DNA of 64,000 bases from Gordonia insulae (GTDB taxonomy: Bacteria; Actinomycetota; Actinomycetes; Mycobacteriales; Mycobacteriaceae), in NCBI RefSeq assembly GCF_003855095.1, contig NZ_CP033972.1, positions 2,976,001-3,040,000 of the forward strand, given 5' to 3'. The position numbers and the translations under genes were made by a program. Every line of letters begins with the position of its first letter. The stretch's first letter is position 1. The notes under the pieces are model-generated. The model was not told where the DNA came from. It searched no databases and saw nothing but the letters and a program-made list of their open reading frames with translations. Positions 1-8,299 of the stretch are shown here, one piece after another.

Positions 1-2
1 TG

Positions 3-371
3 CGGGCGGACAAGCTGGAGGAACTGTCGCCCTGCCTGCAGAAGCTGGTCCCGATGATCCAGCAGACCGGCAAGAACTATGTGAACTCGCCCGACGCGAT
101 CAACGCCACCATCGTCGACTGGGTGTCGCAGGACGTCGCCTTCACCCCGTACAGCGCGGGTGAGGCCGCGTACTCGGCCGGGCTGCTGAAGGACAAGGGC
201 GTCATCGCTCCCGGCCCCGACGGCGTGTACGGCAGCTACGACATGGCCAAGGCGCAGTCGGTGGTCGCAGACCTGGTCCCGATCCTGAACGCCGACGGCG
301 CGGGACTGCCCGCGCAGCTCCCCGCCGATCAGCTGTTCACCACGGAGTTCATCAGCGGTCAGGTGCGCTGA
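3..371 (+). CDS. ABC transporter substrate-binding protein, C-terminal part (partial)
   Basis: The reading frame is open from the window edge to a TGA at 369-371, so only the last 122 residues are visible. The text (EELSPCLQKLVPMIQ, then a YSAGEAAYSAGLLKDKG region and a C-terminal AKAQSVVADLVPIL helix) resembles the second lobe of NMT1/SsuA-like periplasmic solute-binding proteins, which deliver small organic or sulfur/nitrogen solutes to an ABC importer. The signal peptide and ligand-binding first lobe are outside the window, so the substrate cannot be named. The family is a judgement from overall style rather than a decisive motif. It is convergent with the ABC ATPase downstream, with a strong hairpin between them. 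Confidence 0.55.
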   Translation, partial: RADKLEELSPCLQKLVPMIQQTGKNYVNSPDAINATIVDWVSQDVAFTPYSAGEAAYSAGLLKDKGVIAPGPDGVYGSYDMAKAQSVVADLVPILNADGAGLPAQLPADQLFTTEFISGQVR

Positions 372-392
372 CGCCCGACGCTGGGCGACAGC

Positions 393-439
393 GATGACCG
401 GCCGGGGCGGGACACTGCGTCTCGCCCCGGCCGGTCATC
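393..439. terminator. Bidirectional hairpin terminator between convergent genes
   Basis: Perfect 17-bp inverted repeat: GATGACCGGCCGGGGCG at 393-409 pairs with 423-439 around a 13-nt loop. It sits between the stop codon of the solute-binding protein and the stop codon of the convergent ABC ATPase. There is no clear U-tract, as is common for actinobacterial terminators. Confidence 0.75.
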
Positions 440-444
440 TCCTG

Positions 445-1155
445 TCAGGCGGGCGCAGGTGACGTCCGGGCGGCCGACTCGAAATGTCCGTCGCGCATGT
501 GCAGCACGCGGTCCACCCCTCGTCCCGGTGCCACCGACATCGAGTCCAGATCGTGGCTGACGAGCACTGCGGCGACATCCCGCTGCCGGACGAGCGTGCC
601 GATCAACTCGATGACGGCCCGGCCACGCTCGGTGTCCAGGGCCGAGGTCGGCTCGTCGATCAGGAGCAGCGCCGGCGACCCCGTCAGTGCCCGAGCGATG
701 TTCACCCGCTGCCGCATACCGCCGGACAGTTCGTGCGGCCGACGTGATGCCGCGCCCGCCACGCCGACCTCGTCGAGCAGTGCCAGCGCCTCGTCCCGAT
801 GCCGGACGGGCTTCTGGCCGCCCAGATCGACCGTCAGCAGCAGTTGGTCCAGAGCGGTCAGCGACGGCAACAGATTGTCCTGCTGGAACACGAACCCGAT
901 GCGGTCCCGGCGAATCCGCGCCCGCTGTTCGTCGGACAGGGCGGTGGTCGGGGTGCCGTCGATCTCGACGGTCCCTGAGTCCGGCGTCAGGAGCGTGCCG
1001 GCGACGGACAGCAGACTCGACTTACCGGAACCGGATGGCCCGGTCACGGCGACGAAGCTGCCGTTGCCGACGTCGAGATCGACATGATCGAGGGCCGTCA
1101 GCCGACCGCGGCCGTCGGGAAAGGTCAGCGTGACGTTCGACAGCGACAAACTCAT
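445..1155 (-). CDS. ABC transporter ATP-binding protein (MacB/LolD-like)
   Basis: 236-residue nucleotide-binding subunit of the LolD/MacB type, expected to power an FtsX-like permease at the inner membrane. All ATPase motifs are intact: Walker A GPSGSGKSS (about residues 39-47), Q-loop FVFQQDN, signature HELSGGMRQR, Walker B LLLIDEPTSALD and the switch histidine LVSHD. Its start codon lies 49 bp after the stop of the permease gene, so the two are very likely one transcriptional unit, permease first. Family members export lipoproteins, peptides or antibiotics, or act mechanically on cell-wall enzymes; the substrate is unknown. The adjacent divergent two-component system may control it, a common arrangement for export pumps of this type. 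Confidence 0.9.
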   Translation of the reverse strand: MSLSLSNVTLTFPDGRGRLTALDHVDLDVGNGSFVAVTGPSGSGKSSLLSVAGTLLTPDSGTVEIDGTPTTALSDEQRARIRRDRIGFVFQQDNLLPSLTALDQLLLTVDLGGQKPVRHRDEALALLDEVGVAGAASRRPHELSGGMRQRVNIARALTGSPALLLIDEPTSALDTERGRAVIELIGTLVRQRDVAAVLVSHDLDSMSVAPGRGVDRVLHMRDGHFESAARTSPAPA

Positions 1156-1204
1156 GGCAGAACTCCGATCGGATCGTGAGTGGGCGGGACATCGAGGAAA
1201 CCGG

Positions 1205-2248
1205 TCATCGCGACATCGCCACCACAGGGTCGACGACGGTCACCCGGCGCACTGCGAGGAGCGCGCCCGCGCTGCCGAGCAGCGTCATCGCGAGCAACGG
1301 CAGTGCGATACCGCCGGCGGTCAGGGCGACCGGGACGGCCGCCGACACGGCGGCCGACAGACCGATCCCGAGGAGTGCGCCCACCGTTTCGCCGGCGAGC
1401 AGGACGAGGGCTGCCTGCCCGAATCCGTCCCGCAGCAGATACCACCGGTTGGCGCCCAGCGCGCGCACCACGGCGAGATCCCGCAGGCGCTGCACCGTCC
1501 ACACCGCGAAGAAGGTGCCGATGACGAGTGCGGAGATCGCCAGCAGCATCGCTTGGATCGCGAGCAGCGACCCGTGCTCGGACCGGTAGCCGGGCACGGT
1601 GTCGACGGCCTTCGACATCGGCACGCTCGTCGTCTCGGGCGCGTCGGTCGAGCCGGCGGCGAGCACCACCGCGCTCGCGTACTGGCCGTGGGAGAGCGCA
1701 CGCCAGGTGTCCATGGTCGTGTAGGCGACCGGCGTGTGGGCGTAGTCACCGGCCGCGCCGATGCCGTCGACCCGAAGGTGGGACGGCCCGACGGTGACCG
1801 GATCACCGATCCCGACACCCAGGTCGTCCGCCTGTTCCCGGGTGAGCAGGATGCCGCCGGATTGCGGATACCCGCCGACGTCGGGCTCGGGCATCACCGC
1901 GACGCCGGCGCCGAAGACGGCCACCGTCGAGGAGATCACGCCATGGGCGACCCTGGTGGTGGTCACACCGAGTTCCGTTGCGTCACCGTCATTCTCGTCG
2001 ACGATGCGACGCACGGTCGACTCGTCGAGCTCACTCTGCGACAGCGACGGCCCTTCGGCACCGGCAGTGTCCCGCAGTACGAGGGTCTGCCCGGGCAGCC
2101 TGCTGACCGCGGAGATCGACTGGTTCTGCAGGCCATTGGTCAGCGCGGAGAGCGCCACCACCAAGAACGTCATCATCGCGATGACGGCACAGATCAAGAC
2201 GAAACGCCCCTTGGCGAATCTGATGTCGCGGATACCGATGAACACCAC
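1205..2248 (-). CDS. FtsX-like ABC transporter permease
   Basis: 347-residue permease partner of the following ATPase. An N-terminal membrane segment (RFVLICAVIAMMTFLVVALS, about residues 16-35) is followed by a roughly 200-residue extracytoplasmic region and a C-terminal FtsX domain with about three membrane helices. The family signature region RDLAVVRALGANRWYLLRD is present between the helices. I chose the GTG at 2248 because GGAAGGGG lies 5-8 bp upstream and the protein then begins VVFIGIRDIRFAKGRF, typical of these permeases; the open frame continues much further upstream but has no membrane-protein character. This is a MacB-like half transporter with a separate ATPase. It is divergent from the histidine kinase gene across about 150 bp. 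Confidence 0.85.
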   Translation of the reverse strand: MVFIGIRDIRFAKGRFVLICAVIAMMTFLVVALSALTNGLQNQSISAVSRLPGQTLVLRDTAGAEGPSLSQSELDESTVRRIVDENDGDATELGVTTTRVAHGVISSTVAVFGAGVAVMPEPDVGGYPQSGGILLTREQADDLGVGIGDPVTVGPSHLRVDGIGAAGDYAHTPVAYTTMDTWRALSHGQYASAVVLAAGSTDAPETTSVPMSKAVDTVPGYRSEHGSLLAIQAMLLAISALVIGTFFAVWTVQRLRDLAVVRALGANRWYLLRDGFGQAALVLLAGETVGALLGIGLSAAVSAAVPVALTAGGIALPLLAMTLLGSAGALLAVRRVTVVDPVVAMSR

Positions 2249-2398
2249 CAGGCCCCTTCCGTTCGTTGCCGATGTCTCCAGCCTCGGCAACGTGGGCTCT
2301 CGCCGCATCGGCACACCGATGGGTTCCCGAGGACCGTTCGGTGCACGCAGAAGTCCATCGAAAGTTGGAGGCGACGCCCGTGACCGCTCGGGATACTG
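2249..2398. promoter_or_regulatory. Divergent promoter region between ABC permease and histidine kinase
   Basis: 150 bp of non-coding sequence between two divergent genes, expected to hold both promoters. I do not see a convincing palindrome or a clean -35/-10 pair, so no individual site is called. Confidence 0.4.
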
Positions 2399-3643
2399 GT
2401 GGGTGTGAACGAAGCCCCTGGTCCGAAAGATCTCCCCGGCCCCGCACCGGGTGACGATGCCGCGCCAGAGGCCGACCGCCACGTGTTGCTGGCGGGTCAC
2501 GTGCTCTTCGCCGTGTTGCTCTCGCTCGGCGCCGTCCGCGCCGCACTCGCGTCGTCGACGCCGGTCGTGCCGATTCTTGCCGCCCTCGCGGCCGCCGGGT
2601 GGTACTGCGTCGGGGCGGTATGGGTCTCGCGACGACGCGGTCGGGTCGCCCGTCTGTGGTTGGCCGGACTGATCTTGATCTGGCTGGGGCTCATCGTGCT
2701 GTCGGGTGAGTTCGTGTGGCTGGCGTTCCTGCTCGCGCTGCTGGTCTGGCATCTCTTTCCGGTCCGGGCGGCGATACCCGTCGAGATCCTGGTCGCGCTC
2801 GCCGCCGCAATCGCGTTCGCCGCGCACCAGGGCCGGTGGGTGGCGGGAGCGATCTTCGGTCCGGTCATCGGGGTGGCCTGTGCCGCGGTGATGACCGAGA
2901 TCTACCAGCGACTGCGGGCCCAGTCGGAAGAACGTCAGCGCCTCGTCGACGAACTCGTGAGTGCGCGCCGGGAACTCGCGATACGCGAACGAGAGGCCGG
3001 ACGGCTCGGTGAACGCGAGCGCCTCGCACGGGAGATCCACGACACCGTGGGGCAGAGCCTGGCGAGCGTGATCATGTTGCTGCGAGCGGCGCTCGGATCG
3101 TCCACCCCGACGGATCGCTCGGCGCAACTCCACACGGCACTCGACACCGCGTCCGATGCGCTCGCCGAGACCAGGCGCTTCGTCCTCGGATTGAACCCCG
3201 CGACACTCGAGCGGGATGGCCTTGCCACAGCTCTGCGCTCACTCGCGGACGAGAGTTCGGCTCTCGGGCTGCGAACGGTCTTCGAACAGCATGGGAGCCC
3301 GTGTCCCCTGCCCACCGGCAGTCAGGTCGCGCTGCTCCGCGCCGCTCAGGAGGCACTGTCCAACGCACGCCGGCACGCCAGAGCGGACGCGGCGACGATG
3401 ACGCTGACCTATCAGGACGACGAGGTCAGCATCGACGTCGTCGACGACGGGACCGGCTTCGACCCGACTGCCGTCGACGGTCTGCGCGCCAACGGCACGG
3501 GGTACGGTCTGACCGCGATGCGCAGCCGGCTGTCCGAGTGGGGCGGCGAGGTGACGGTCGAATCCGAGGCGGGTGCGGGAACCGCTGTCCGGGCGACGAT
3601 CCCGGTCGGCACGAGGACGGGCGAGGAGGCGGACGGCACGTGA
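2399..3643 (+). CDS. Sensor histidine kinase, NarL/DegS type
   Basis: 414-residue membrane kinase. The N-terminal part (about residues 28-165) holds several short hydrophobic segments without a large external sensor domain, so it may sense a membrane-related signal. A coiled linker rich in E and R (RLVDELVSARRELAIRE) leads to the HisKA_3 dimerisation box with the phospho-acceptor histidine in REIHDTVGQSL (about residue 213). The HATPase_c domain follows, with N-box AQEALSNARRHA, G1 DDGTGFD and G2 GYGLTAMRSRL. The start could be GTG 2399 or GTG 2405. It overlaps the response regulator by 4 bp, so translation is coupled. Likely target: the divergent ABC exporter (inference). Confidence 0.88.
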   Translation: MGVNEAPGPKDLPGPAPGDDAAPEADRHVLLAGHVLFAVLLSLGAVRAALASSTPVVPILAALAAAGWYCVGAVWVSRRRGRVARLWLAGLILIWLGLIVLSGEFVWLAFLLALLVWHLFPVRAAIPVEILVALAAAIAFAAHQGRWVAGAIFGPVIGVACAAVMTEIYQRLRAQSEERQRLVDELVSARRELAIREREAGRLGERERLAREIHDTVGQSLASVIMLLRAALGSSTPTDRSAQLHTALDTASDALAETRRFVLGLNPATLERDGLATALRSLADESSALGLRTVFEQHGSPCPLPTGSQVALLRAAQEALSNARRHARADAATMTLTYQDDEVSIDVVDDGTGFDPTAVDGLRANGTGYGLTAMRSRLSEWGGEVTVESEAGAGTAVRATIPVGTRTGEEADGT

Positions 3644-4257
3644 TCCGACTTCTCCTCGTGGACGACCATCCGGTGGTGCGGGCCGGTCTTCGCGCGGTGC
3701 TCGCGCCCGTCGACGGCATCGAGGTCACCGCGGAAGCCGCCACCGCAGCGGACGCTCTCGCAGCGGTGCAACGCGACGACATCGACGTGGTTCTCATGGA
3801 CCTCCGACTCGGCTCCGGCGGCGATGGCGTCGAGGCCACCGAATCGATTCGGGCGCTTCCGAATCCGCCGCGGGTGCTGATCCTCACGACGTACGAGACG
3901 GACGGCGACATCCTGCGCGCTGTCCGCGCGGGGGCCACCGGATATCTGTTGAAGGACGCCGATCCCGATGTCCTGGTCCGCGCGATCAGCTCGGCGGCCG
4001 CCGGGGAGACGGTGCTCGCTCCGCCGGTGGCGGCCCGCCTCCTCGGCAGGATGCAGTCGCCGGACACGGCCCTCACGCGACGCGAGCTCGAGATCGTGGG
4101 CCGGCTCGCGGACGGCGATTCCAACCGCGACATCGCTCGTGCGCTCACCATCTCCGAGGCCACCGTGAAGTCGCACCTGGTGCACATCTTCGACAAGCTC
4201 GGCGCCGACAGCCGTACGCGGGTGGTCGCCGAGGCAAGCCGACGTGGGCTGCTCTGA
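3640..4257 (+). CDS. Response regulator, NarL/LuxR family
   Basis: 205-residue DNA-binding response regulator. The receiver domain starts IRLLLVDDHPVVRAGL (acidic pocket DD), carries the phospho-acceptor Asp in VLMDLRLG (about residue 53), the Thr in LILTTYE and the Lys in GYLLKDAD. The C-terminal LuxR-type HTH (about residues 140-205) reads LTRRELEIVGRLADGDSNRD and SEATVKSHLVHIFDKLG. It begins with GTG at 3640 inside the kinase stop codon (GTGA overlap), making a classical cotranscribed two-component pair. Its targets are not visible, but autoregulation and control of the divergent ABC pair are plausible. Confidence 0.92.
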   Translation: MIRLLLVDDHPVVRAGLRAVLAPVDGIEVTAEAATAADALAAVQRDDIDVVLMDLRLGSGGDGVEATESIRALPNPPRVLILTTYETDGDILRAVRAGATGYLLKDADPDVLVRAISSAAAGETVLAPPVAARLLGRMQSPDTALTRRELEIVGRLADGDSNRDIARALTISEATVKSHLVHIFDKLGADSRTRVVAEASRRGLL

Positions 4258-4334
4258 CGGAATCGGCACCACCGCTGTCATTCATCCGAGAGGCCGGGAT
4301 GTCCGATTCGGTGCGTAACCGATAGGGTCGGGCC

Positions 4335-4967
4335 GTGGAGATCCTGCTGATCGTGATCGTCGCGCTGCTGTTGATCATCGCCGTCGTGGTGGTCTTCAAT
4401 TTTCTCGGTAACCGCAAGTTGCGACAGGCCGAGACCGACGCCCTGCGGCACCGCGCCTACCGGCCGGGCGACCCGTTCTCGACCGCCGACGACGATTCGG
4501 TGCGCGGCAATCCGCGCGATCTCAAGCCCGGCGACCTCGTCGAACTCCGTGGCGAGACGTTCGCGGTGCGCGGCACGCTGCGGTTGTCCCAGGGTGGATT
4601 CGTGTGGACCGAGAATTTCCTCGACACCGGAACGGGCCGCAAGGCCTGGATCTCGGTCGAGGACGATCCGGATCTCGAGGTCGTGCTGTGGCATGAGCTG
4701 ACCGGCGTGACCCTGAGCCCGGGTCCGGACAGCCTCGAACTCGACGGCCACCGCTACCGTGCCGACGAATCGGGGTCGGCGGAGTTCACCTCGGCCGGTA
4801 CCACCGGGCTGACGGCCCGCGGTTCGATGCGCTACCACGACTACGAAGCAGGCGACGAACGACTGTCCTTCGAGGACTTCGGCTCGGGGTGGGAATGCGC
4901 CCGCGGCGAGGTGATCGAGCGCAGCGAGTACCGGATCTACCCGTCCGACCCCACACCCGAGTCGTGA
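4335..4967 (+). CDS. DUF4178 domain membrane-anchored protein
   Basis: 210-residue protein with one N-terminal transmembrane helix (EILLIVIVALLLIIAVVVVF, residues 2-21) and a cytoplasmic beta-rich domain of the DUF4178 type (LKPGDLVELRGETFAVRGTL, then FVWTENFLDTG and WISVEDDPDLEVVLWHE). No catalytic motif is known for the family. It is the first gene of a tight run (DUF4178, DUF2617, DUF4247, DUF350, membrane spermidine-synthase-like); the next gene starts inside its stop codon. Start GTG 4335 follows a TAGGGT-like -10 element at about 4322. Function unknown; the context suggests an envelope-associated system. Confidence 0.8.
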   Translation: MEILLIVIVALLLIIAVVVVFNFLGNRKLRQAETDALRHRAYRPGDPFSTADDDSVRGNPRDLKPGDLVELRGETFAVRGTLRLSQGGFVWTENFLDTGTGRKAWISVEDDPDLEVVLWHELTGVTLSPGPDSLELDGHRYRADESGSAEFTSAGTTGLTARGSMRYHDYEAGDERLSFEDFGSGWECARGEVIERSEYRIYPSDPTPES

Positions 4968-5524
4968 GTTCACCACTCGCGAGCGCCCCGCCCGTGCACG
5001 GCCCGGTGCGGCTGCAGGTCCCCTACGCCGACACGAGTGCGCGCCAGTTGGCGTTCTCACTGACCGCCGATCTCCAGGAACCGTTGGCGCACTGCGATCA
5101 TCGCGTCGACGCTGCGACGACGATCTCGTTGCGCCTCCTCGGCGCGAGCCATCAGGTCGTGATCGAGAACGGCCTGCGACGACTGTGCGAGACCGTCGCC
5201 TGTCTGCCGGGCACCGACACGCCGCTGCCCGCGTCGGTCCGCGACGACGACTACTCGTTCGTCTCGCGCATCGAGGAGTGCGATCGTGAGCGGTTGGCCG
5301 ATGTCGTCGACGATCTGGCCCGACGCAGCGATGCACACCGCGCGGCGGGACTGCCCGCCGTGATCGGCCACTTCCCCGGAGAACCGCTTGCGGTCACGGC
5401 CGTGCTGGCCGTCATCCGTGCGGACGCCATCGCCTGGGAGACCTGGCACACCTATCCGCAGTGCGCGGAGGTCGTCGTCACCGCTAGTGAGCTCCGTCGG
5501 CCGGATCCGGTGGCGCCCCGATGA
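4964..5524 (+). CDS. DUF2617 family protein
   Basis: 186-residue soluble protein with no signal peptide or membrane segment. It starts at GTG 4964, overlapping the stop of the DUF4178 gene (GTGA), which decides the start. Recognisable family text includes RLLGASHQVVI, DDDYSFVSRIE and DAIAWETWHTYPQ. DUF2617 has no assigned biochemical function; it recurs in actinobacterial loci beside DUF4178, DUF4247 and a spermidine-synthase-like protein (recollection). The conserved E-x-W-H-T-Y end motif could be a binding site, but this is only an observation. Confidence 0.75.
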   Translation: MSSPLASAPPVHGPVRLQVPYADTSARQLAFSLTADLQEPLAHCDHRVDAATTISLRLLGASHQVVIENGLRRLCETVACLPGTDTPLPASVRDDDYSFVSRIEECDRERLADVVDDLARRSDAHRAAGLPAVIGHFPGEPLAVTAVLAVIRADAIAWETWHTYPQCAEVVVTASELRRPDPVAPR

Positions 5525-6129
5525 GCTACCCGCCACCGCCACCACCGCCGCCGGGCGGGTTCGGCCCGCCGGGCGGGTTCGGCCCGCCGGGCGGGTTCGG
5601 CCCCGATGGACCGCGCGAACCCGACCCGCGGCGCGGTCTGCACCGAACCCGCAACATCATCATCGCGGTGATCGCGGTGATCGCTCTGCTCGCGATCGTC
5701 GGGTCGTGCTCGGTGAAGGCGATCCGCGGGATGGGTGGCGACGGCACCAGCGCCCGCAACTACATCACCACGCACTATCAGCGCGACACCGGTCTCGACG
5801 AGGGCGACGTCGACGCGTATGTGGCACAGGGCTCACCCGACACGGTCGCGGCGGAGTTGAGCGATGCCGAACGGCCGACCGATCAGCGCAGCGGTGACAC
5901 CAGCAACGCGGCCAACGTCGCCGGCACCCAGTTCCTCCAGTACCCGGAGTATCTGGTCGGGCTGTTCCCGCTGGCCGCAGGGACGACGCGCGTGATGCTC
6001 AGTCGCGACTACCGATCCGGCTACAACCACTACCACCCGTACGTCGGCGGCTTCTGGGTCCCGACGCCGGCGTACGGCGGCTCCGGCAGCAGTTACCGGG
6101 GCGGCGGCAGCGGTGGCGGCGGCAAGTAA
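5521..6129 (+). CDS. DUF4247 domain protein with Pro/Gly-rich N-terminus and one TM helix
   Basis: 202-residue protein. A cytoplasmic polyproline stretch and three exact PPGGFG repeats (about residues 10-27) precede a single transmembrane helix (NIIIAVIAVIALLAIVGSC, about residues 44-62). An extracytoplasmic DUF4247 domain follows (YITTHYQRDTGLDEGD, MLSRDYRSGYNHYHPYVG) and a Gly/Ser-rich tail. The Cys at the end of the helix could be a lipidation site, but the segment is internal and not preceded by a normal signal peptide. The gene starts inside the DUF2617 stop codon (ATGA). The proline repeats resemble low-complexity tails of actinobacterial envelope proteins. Confidence 0.78.
   Translation: MSYPPPPPPPPGGFGPPGGFGPPGGFGPDGPREPDPRRGLHRTRNIIIAVIAVIALLAIVGSCSVKAIRGMGGDGTSARNYITTHYQRDTGLDEGDVDAYVAQGSPDTVAAELSDAERPTDQRSGDTSNAANVAGTQFLQYPEYLVGLFPLAAGTTRVMLSRDYRSGYNHYHPYVGGFWVPTPAYGGSGSSYRGGGSGGGGK
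5548..5601 (+). repeat. Three tandem 18-bp units encoding PPGGFG
   Basis: The unit CCGCCGGGCGGGTTCGGC occurs three times without mismatch (5548-5565, 5566-5583, 5584-5601) in the DUF4247 gene, in frame. Identity at the DNA level, including third positions, suggests recent slippage or unequal exchange. Confidence 0.95.
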
Positions 6130-6168
6130 CCGGACATCTTCAACCACCACTCACCCGGGAGAGACACT

Positions 6169-6594
6169 GTGATCCGAGACATCTTCGAGAACGCCTATGC
6201 GGCAGCCGCATACAGTGCGGTCGGCGTGGCCCTGATGGCGATCTCCTTCGTCGTCCTGGACCTCCTCACACCCGGCAAGCTGCGCCAGCACCTGTGGGCC
6301 GAACGCAACAGCAACGCGGGCATCCTGGTGTCGTCGAACCTCGCCGGGATCGCGATCATCGTCACCGCGGCCATCGTCGCCAGCGAGGGGCGGCTGGTCG
6401 AGGGACTGACCTACACGGTCGTCTACACGGTGATCGGGATCGTCGTGATGGCCGTGACCTTCGCACTCATCGACCTCGCGACGCCCGGACGGCTGGGGGA
6501 ACTGCTGCTGCATCCCGAACGTCACCCGGCGGTGTGGGTCCAGTGCGTCGCGCACGTCGGCGTCTCGCTGATCGTCGCAGCGGCGATCCTGTGA
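6169..6594 (+). CDS. DUF350 family integral membrane protein
   Basis: 141-residue protein with four predicted transmembrane helices (YSAVGVALMAISFVVLDLL, ILVSSNLAGIAIIVTAAIVA, VVYTVIGIVVMAVTFALIDL, HVGVSLIVAAAIL). The DUF350 hallmark is an internal duplication, visible as LDLLTPGKL in the first half and IDLATPGRL in the second. Start GTG 6169 is preceded by GGAGAGA. It lies between DUF4247 and a membrane spermidine-synthase-like gene, a recurrent association for DUF350. A clear paralogue is at 27384-27812. The molecular role is unknown; a small channel or a membrane partner of the aminopropyltransferase-like protein are possibilities only. Confidence 0.85.
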   Translation: MIRDIFENAYAAAAYSAVGVALMAISFVVLDLLTPGKLRQHLWAERNSNAGILVSSNLAGIAIIVTAAIVASEGRLVEGLTYTVVYTVIGIVVMAVTFALIDLATPGRLGELLLHPERHPAVWVQCVAHVGVSLIVAAAIL

Positions 6595-6622
6595 CCCACG
6601 GGTCTTCGCTGTTTCCGCATCC

Positions 6623-8299
6623 ATGACCGTGACCGTGACCGAGCCAGAGACCGAGCCCGTCCACGAGGGTTCGTGGTCCCGGCTGTCACGCGCATCGCTG
6701 CTGGCGGTGGTGTTCGTCTGCGCTGCTTGTGGTCTCGTCTACGAACTCGCACTGGTCTCGCTGGGGTCGTTCCTCATCGGCAACACCGCCACCCAGGCCT
6801 CCATCGTCCTGGCGGTCATGGTGTTCGCGATGGGCATCGGCTCGCTCGCGGCGAAACCGCTGCAATCCCGCGCCATCACCTCGTTCGCCCTGATCGAACT
6901 GGCTCTCGCCCTGCTCGGCGGACTGTCGGTGATGGCGCTGTACGCGGCCTTCGCGTATCTCGAGCTCTACACCCAGGCGCTGGTCGTCGTCGCGTTCGTC
7001 CTCGGTCTGCTGATCGGCGCCGAGATCCCGCTCCTGATGGTTCTGCTGCAGCGAATCCGCAAGCAGGAAGCCGGTTCCGCGGTGGCCGACATGTTCGCGG
7101 CCGACTACATCGGCGCGCTGATCGGTGGTCTGTGTTTCCCTTTCCTGCTGCTGCCGGTCTTCGGTCAGCTCCGCGGTGCACTGGTCGTGGGTCTGGTCAA
7201 CGCCGCGGCCGGATGCTTCCTGGTGTTCGTGGTGTTCCGACGTTCGTTGCGCCCGGCCCGGTTGCTGGTACTCGGCGGCGTCGCTGTCGGGGTCGTCGCC
7301 GTGCTCATCCTCGGCCTCGTCTACTCGAGCCGTTTCGAGGTCACGGCCCGGCAGGCCCTTTTCCGCGATCCGATCGTCGCCGCCGAACGCACCCCGTATC
7401 AGGACATCGTGATCACCGAGCGCCGCACGGCGCTGGGCCCGGACACAAGGCTGTATCTCAATGGGGACCTGCAGTTCTCGTCGATCGACGAGTACCGGTA
7501 TCACGAGTCGCTGGTGCATCCGGCCATGGCCGGCGCCGGGAGCGGAGCGAGCGGGCCGAATGCTGCCGGCGCCGGGAGCGGAGCGAGCGGGCCGAATGTT
7601 GCCGGCGCCGGGAGCGGAGCGAGCGGGCCGAATGCTGCCGGCGATCACAGCGTGCTGATCCTCGGGGGCGGTGACGGGCTCGCACTCCGCGAGGTGCTCA
7701 CCTATCCCGACGCCTCGCCGACCCTGGTCGAACTCGACCCGGAGATGGTCCGACTGGCCCGCACCGACGACCGGTTGCGGAGGTTGAACCGCGGATCGAT
7801 GACCGACCCCCGCGCCACGGTCGTCACGGCGGACGCGTTCTCGTGGTTGCGCGACAATCGGCAGCGGTACGACGTGATCATCGTCGACATGCCCGATCCC
7901 GACGAATCCGCCACGGCCAAGCTGTATTCGACCGAGTTCTATGCCCTGATCGGCGCTCACCTGGCGCCGGGTGGGCGGATCGTGGTGCAGTCCGGATCGC
8001 CGTATTTCGCCCCGCGCTCTTTCTGGTGCATCGGCGCGACGATCGCGTCGGCCGGTCTGCAGACGGTCCCGTATCACGTGGATGTGCCGTCGTTCGGTGA
8101 TTGGGGCTACTTCCTGGCCGGGACGTCGAAACCCGAGCTGCGACTGGATGCTCCGGGACCGCTGCGTTTCCTCAACGACGCCGAGCTGGCCGCCGCGGCC
8201 GTGTTCCCCGCCGACCGCCCGCCGCTCGACATGCCACCCTCCACCCTGATGGATCCGCGGATACTGCGGTATGCACAGTCGGAGTGGGCGGCCTACTGA
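6623..8299 (+). CDS. Membrane-bound spermidine synthase-like (aminopropyltransferase-fold) protein
   Basis: 558 residues. The N-terminal half (about residues 20-235) has seven or so transmembrane helices. The C-terminal half has the SpeE-like Rossmann fold: substrate-side motif YQDIVITERR, LYLNGDLQFSSIDEYRYHE, SAM-site motif LILGGGDGLALREVL (about residue 346), and DVIIVDMPDPDES (catalytic Asp region), then AKLYSTEFYAL. This domain normally transfers aminopropyl from decarboxylated SAM to a polyamine, but TM-fused versions are mostly uncharacterised. A 36-bp unit repeated three times is inserted just before the SAM motif (7529-7636), lengthening a loop by 36 residues. The gene ends 7 bp inside the convergent SDR gene. 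Confidence 0.85.
   Translation: MTVTVTEPETEPVHEGSWSRLSRASLLAVVFVCAACGLVYELALVSLGSFLIGNTATQASIVLAVMVFAMGIGSLAAKPLQSRAITSFALIELALALLGGLSVMALYAAFAYLELYTQALVVVAFVLGLLIGAEIPLLMVLLQRIRKQEAGSAVADMFAADYIGALIGGLCFPFLLLPVFGQLRGALVVGLVNAAAGCFLVFVVFRRSLRPARLLVLGGVAVGVVAVLILGLVYSSRFEVTARQALFRDPIVAAERTPYQDIVITERRTALGPDTRLYLNGDLQFSSIDEYRYHESLVHPAMAGAGSGASGPNAAGAGSGASGPNVAGAGSGASGPNAAGDHSVLILGGGDGLALREVLTYPDASPTLVELDPEMVRLARTDDRLRRLNRGSMTDPRATVVTADAFSWLRDNRQRYDVIIVDMPDPDESATAKLYSTEFYALIGAHLAPGGRIVVQSGSPYFAPRSFWCIGATIASAGLQTVPYHVDVPSFGDWGYFLAGTSKPELRLDAPGPLRFLNDAELAAAAVFPADRPPLDMPPSTLMDPRILRYAQSEWAAY
7529..7636 (+). repeat. Three tandem 36-bp units with the GAGCGGAGCGA core, in frame in the spermidine synthase-like gene
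   Basis: Units 7529-7564, 7565-7600 and 7601-7636 each encode AGAGSGASGPN plus A or V; only one base differs between units (GTT instead of GCT in unit 2). The unit carries GGGAGCGGAGCGAGCGGG, the type-A form of a dispersed repeat also seen at 33612 and, as a type-B relative, at 10940, 28211, 40522 and 45922. It lies in the loop between HPAMA and the SAM-binding strand. Confidence 0.95.
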
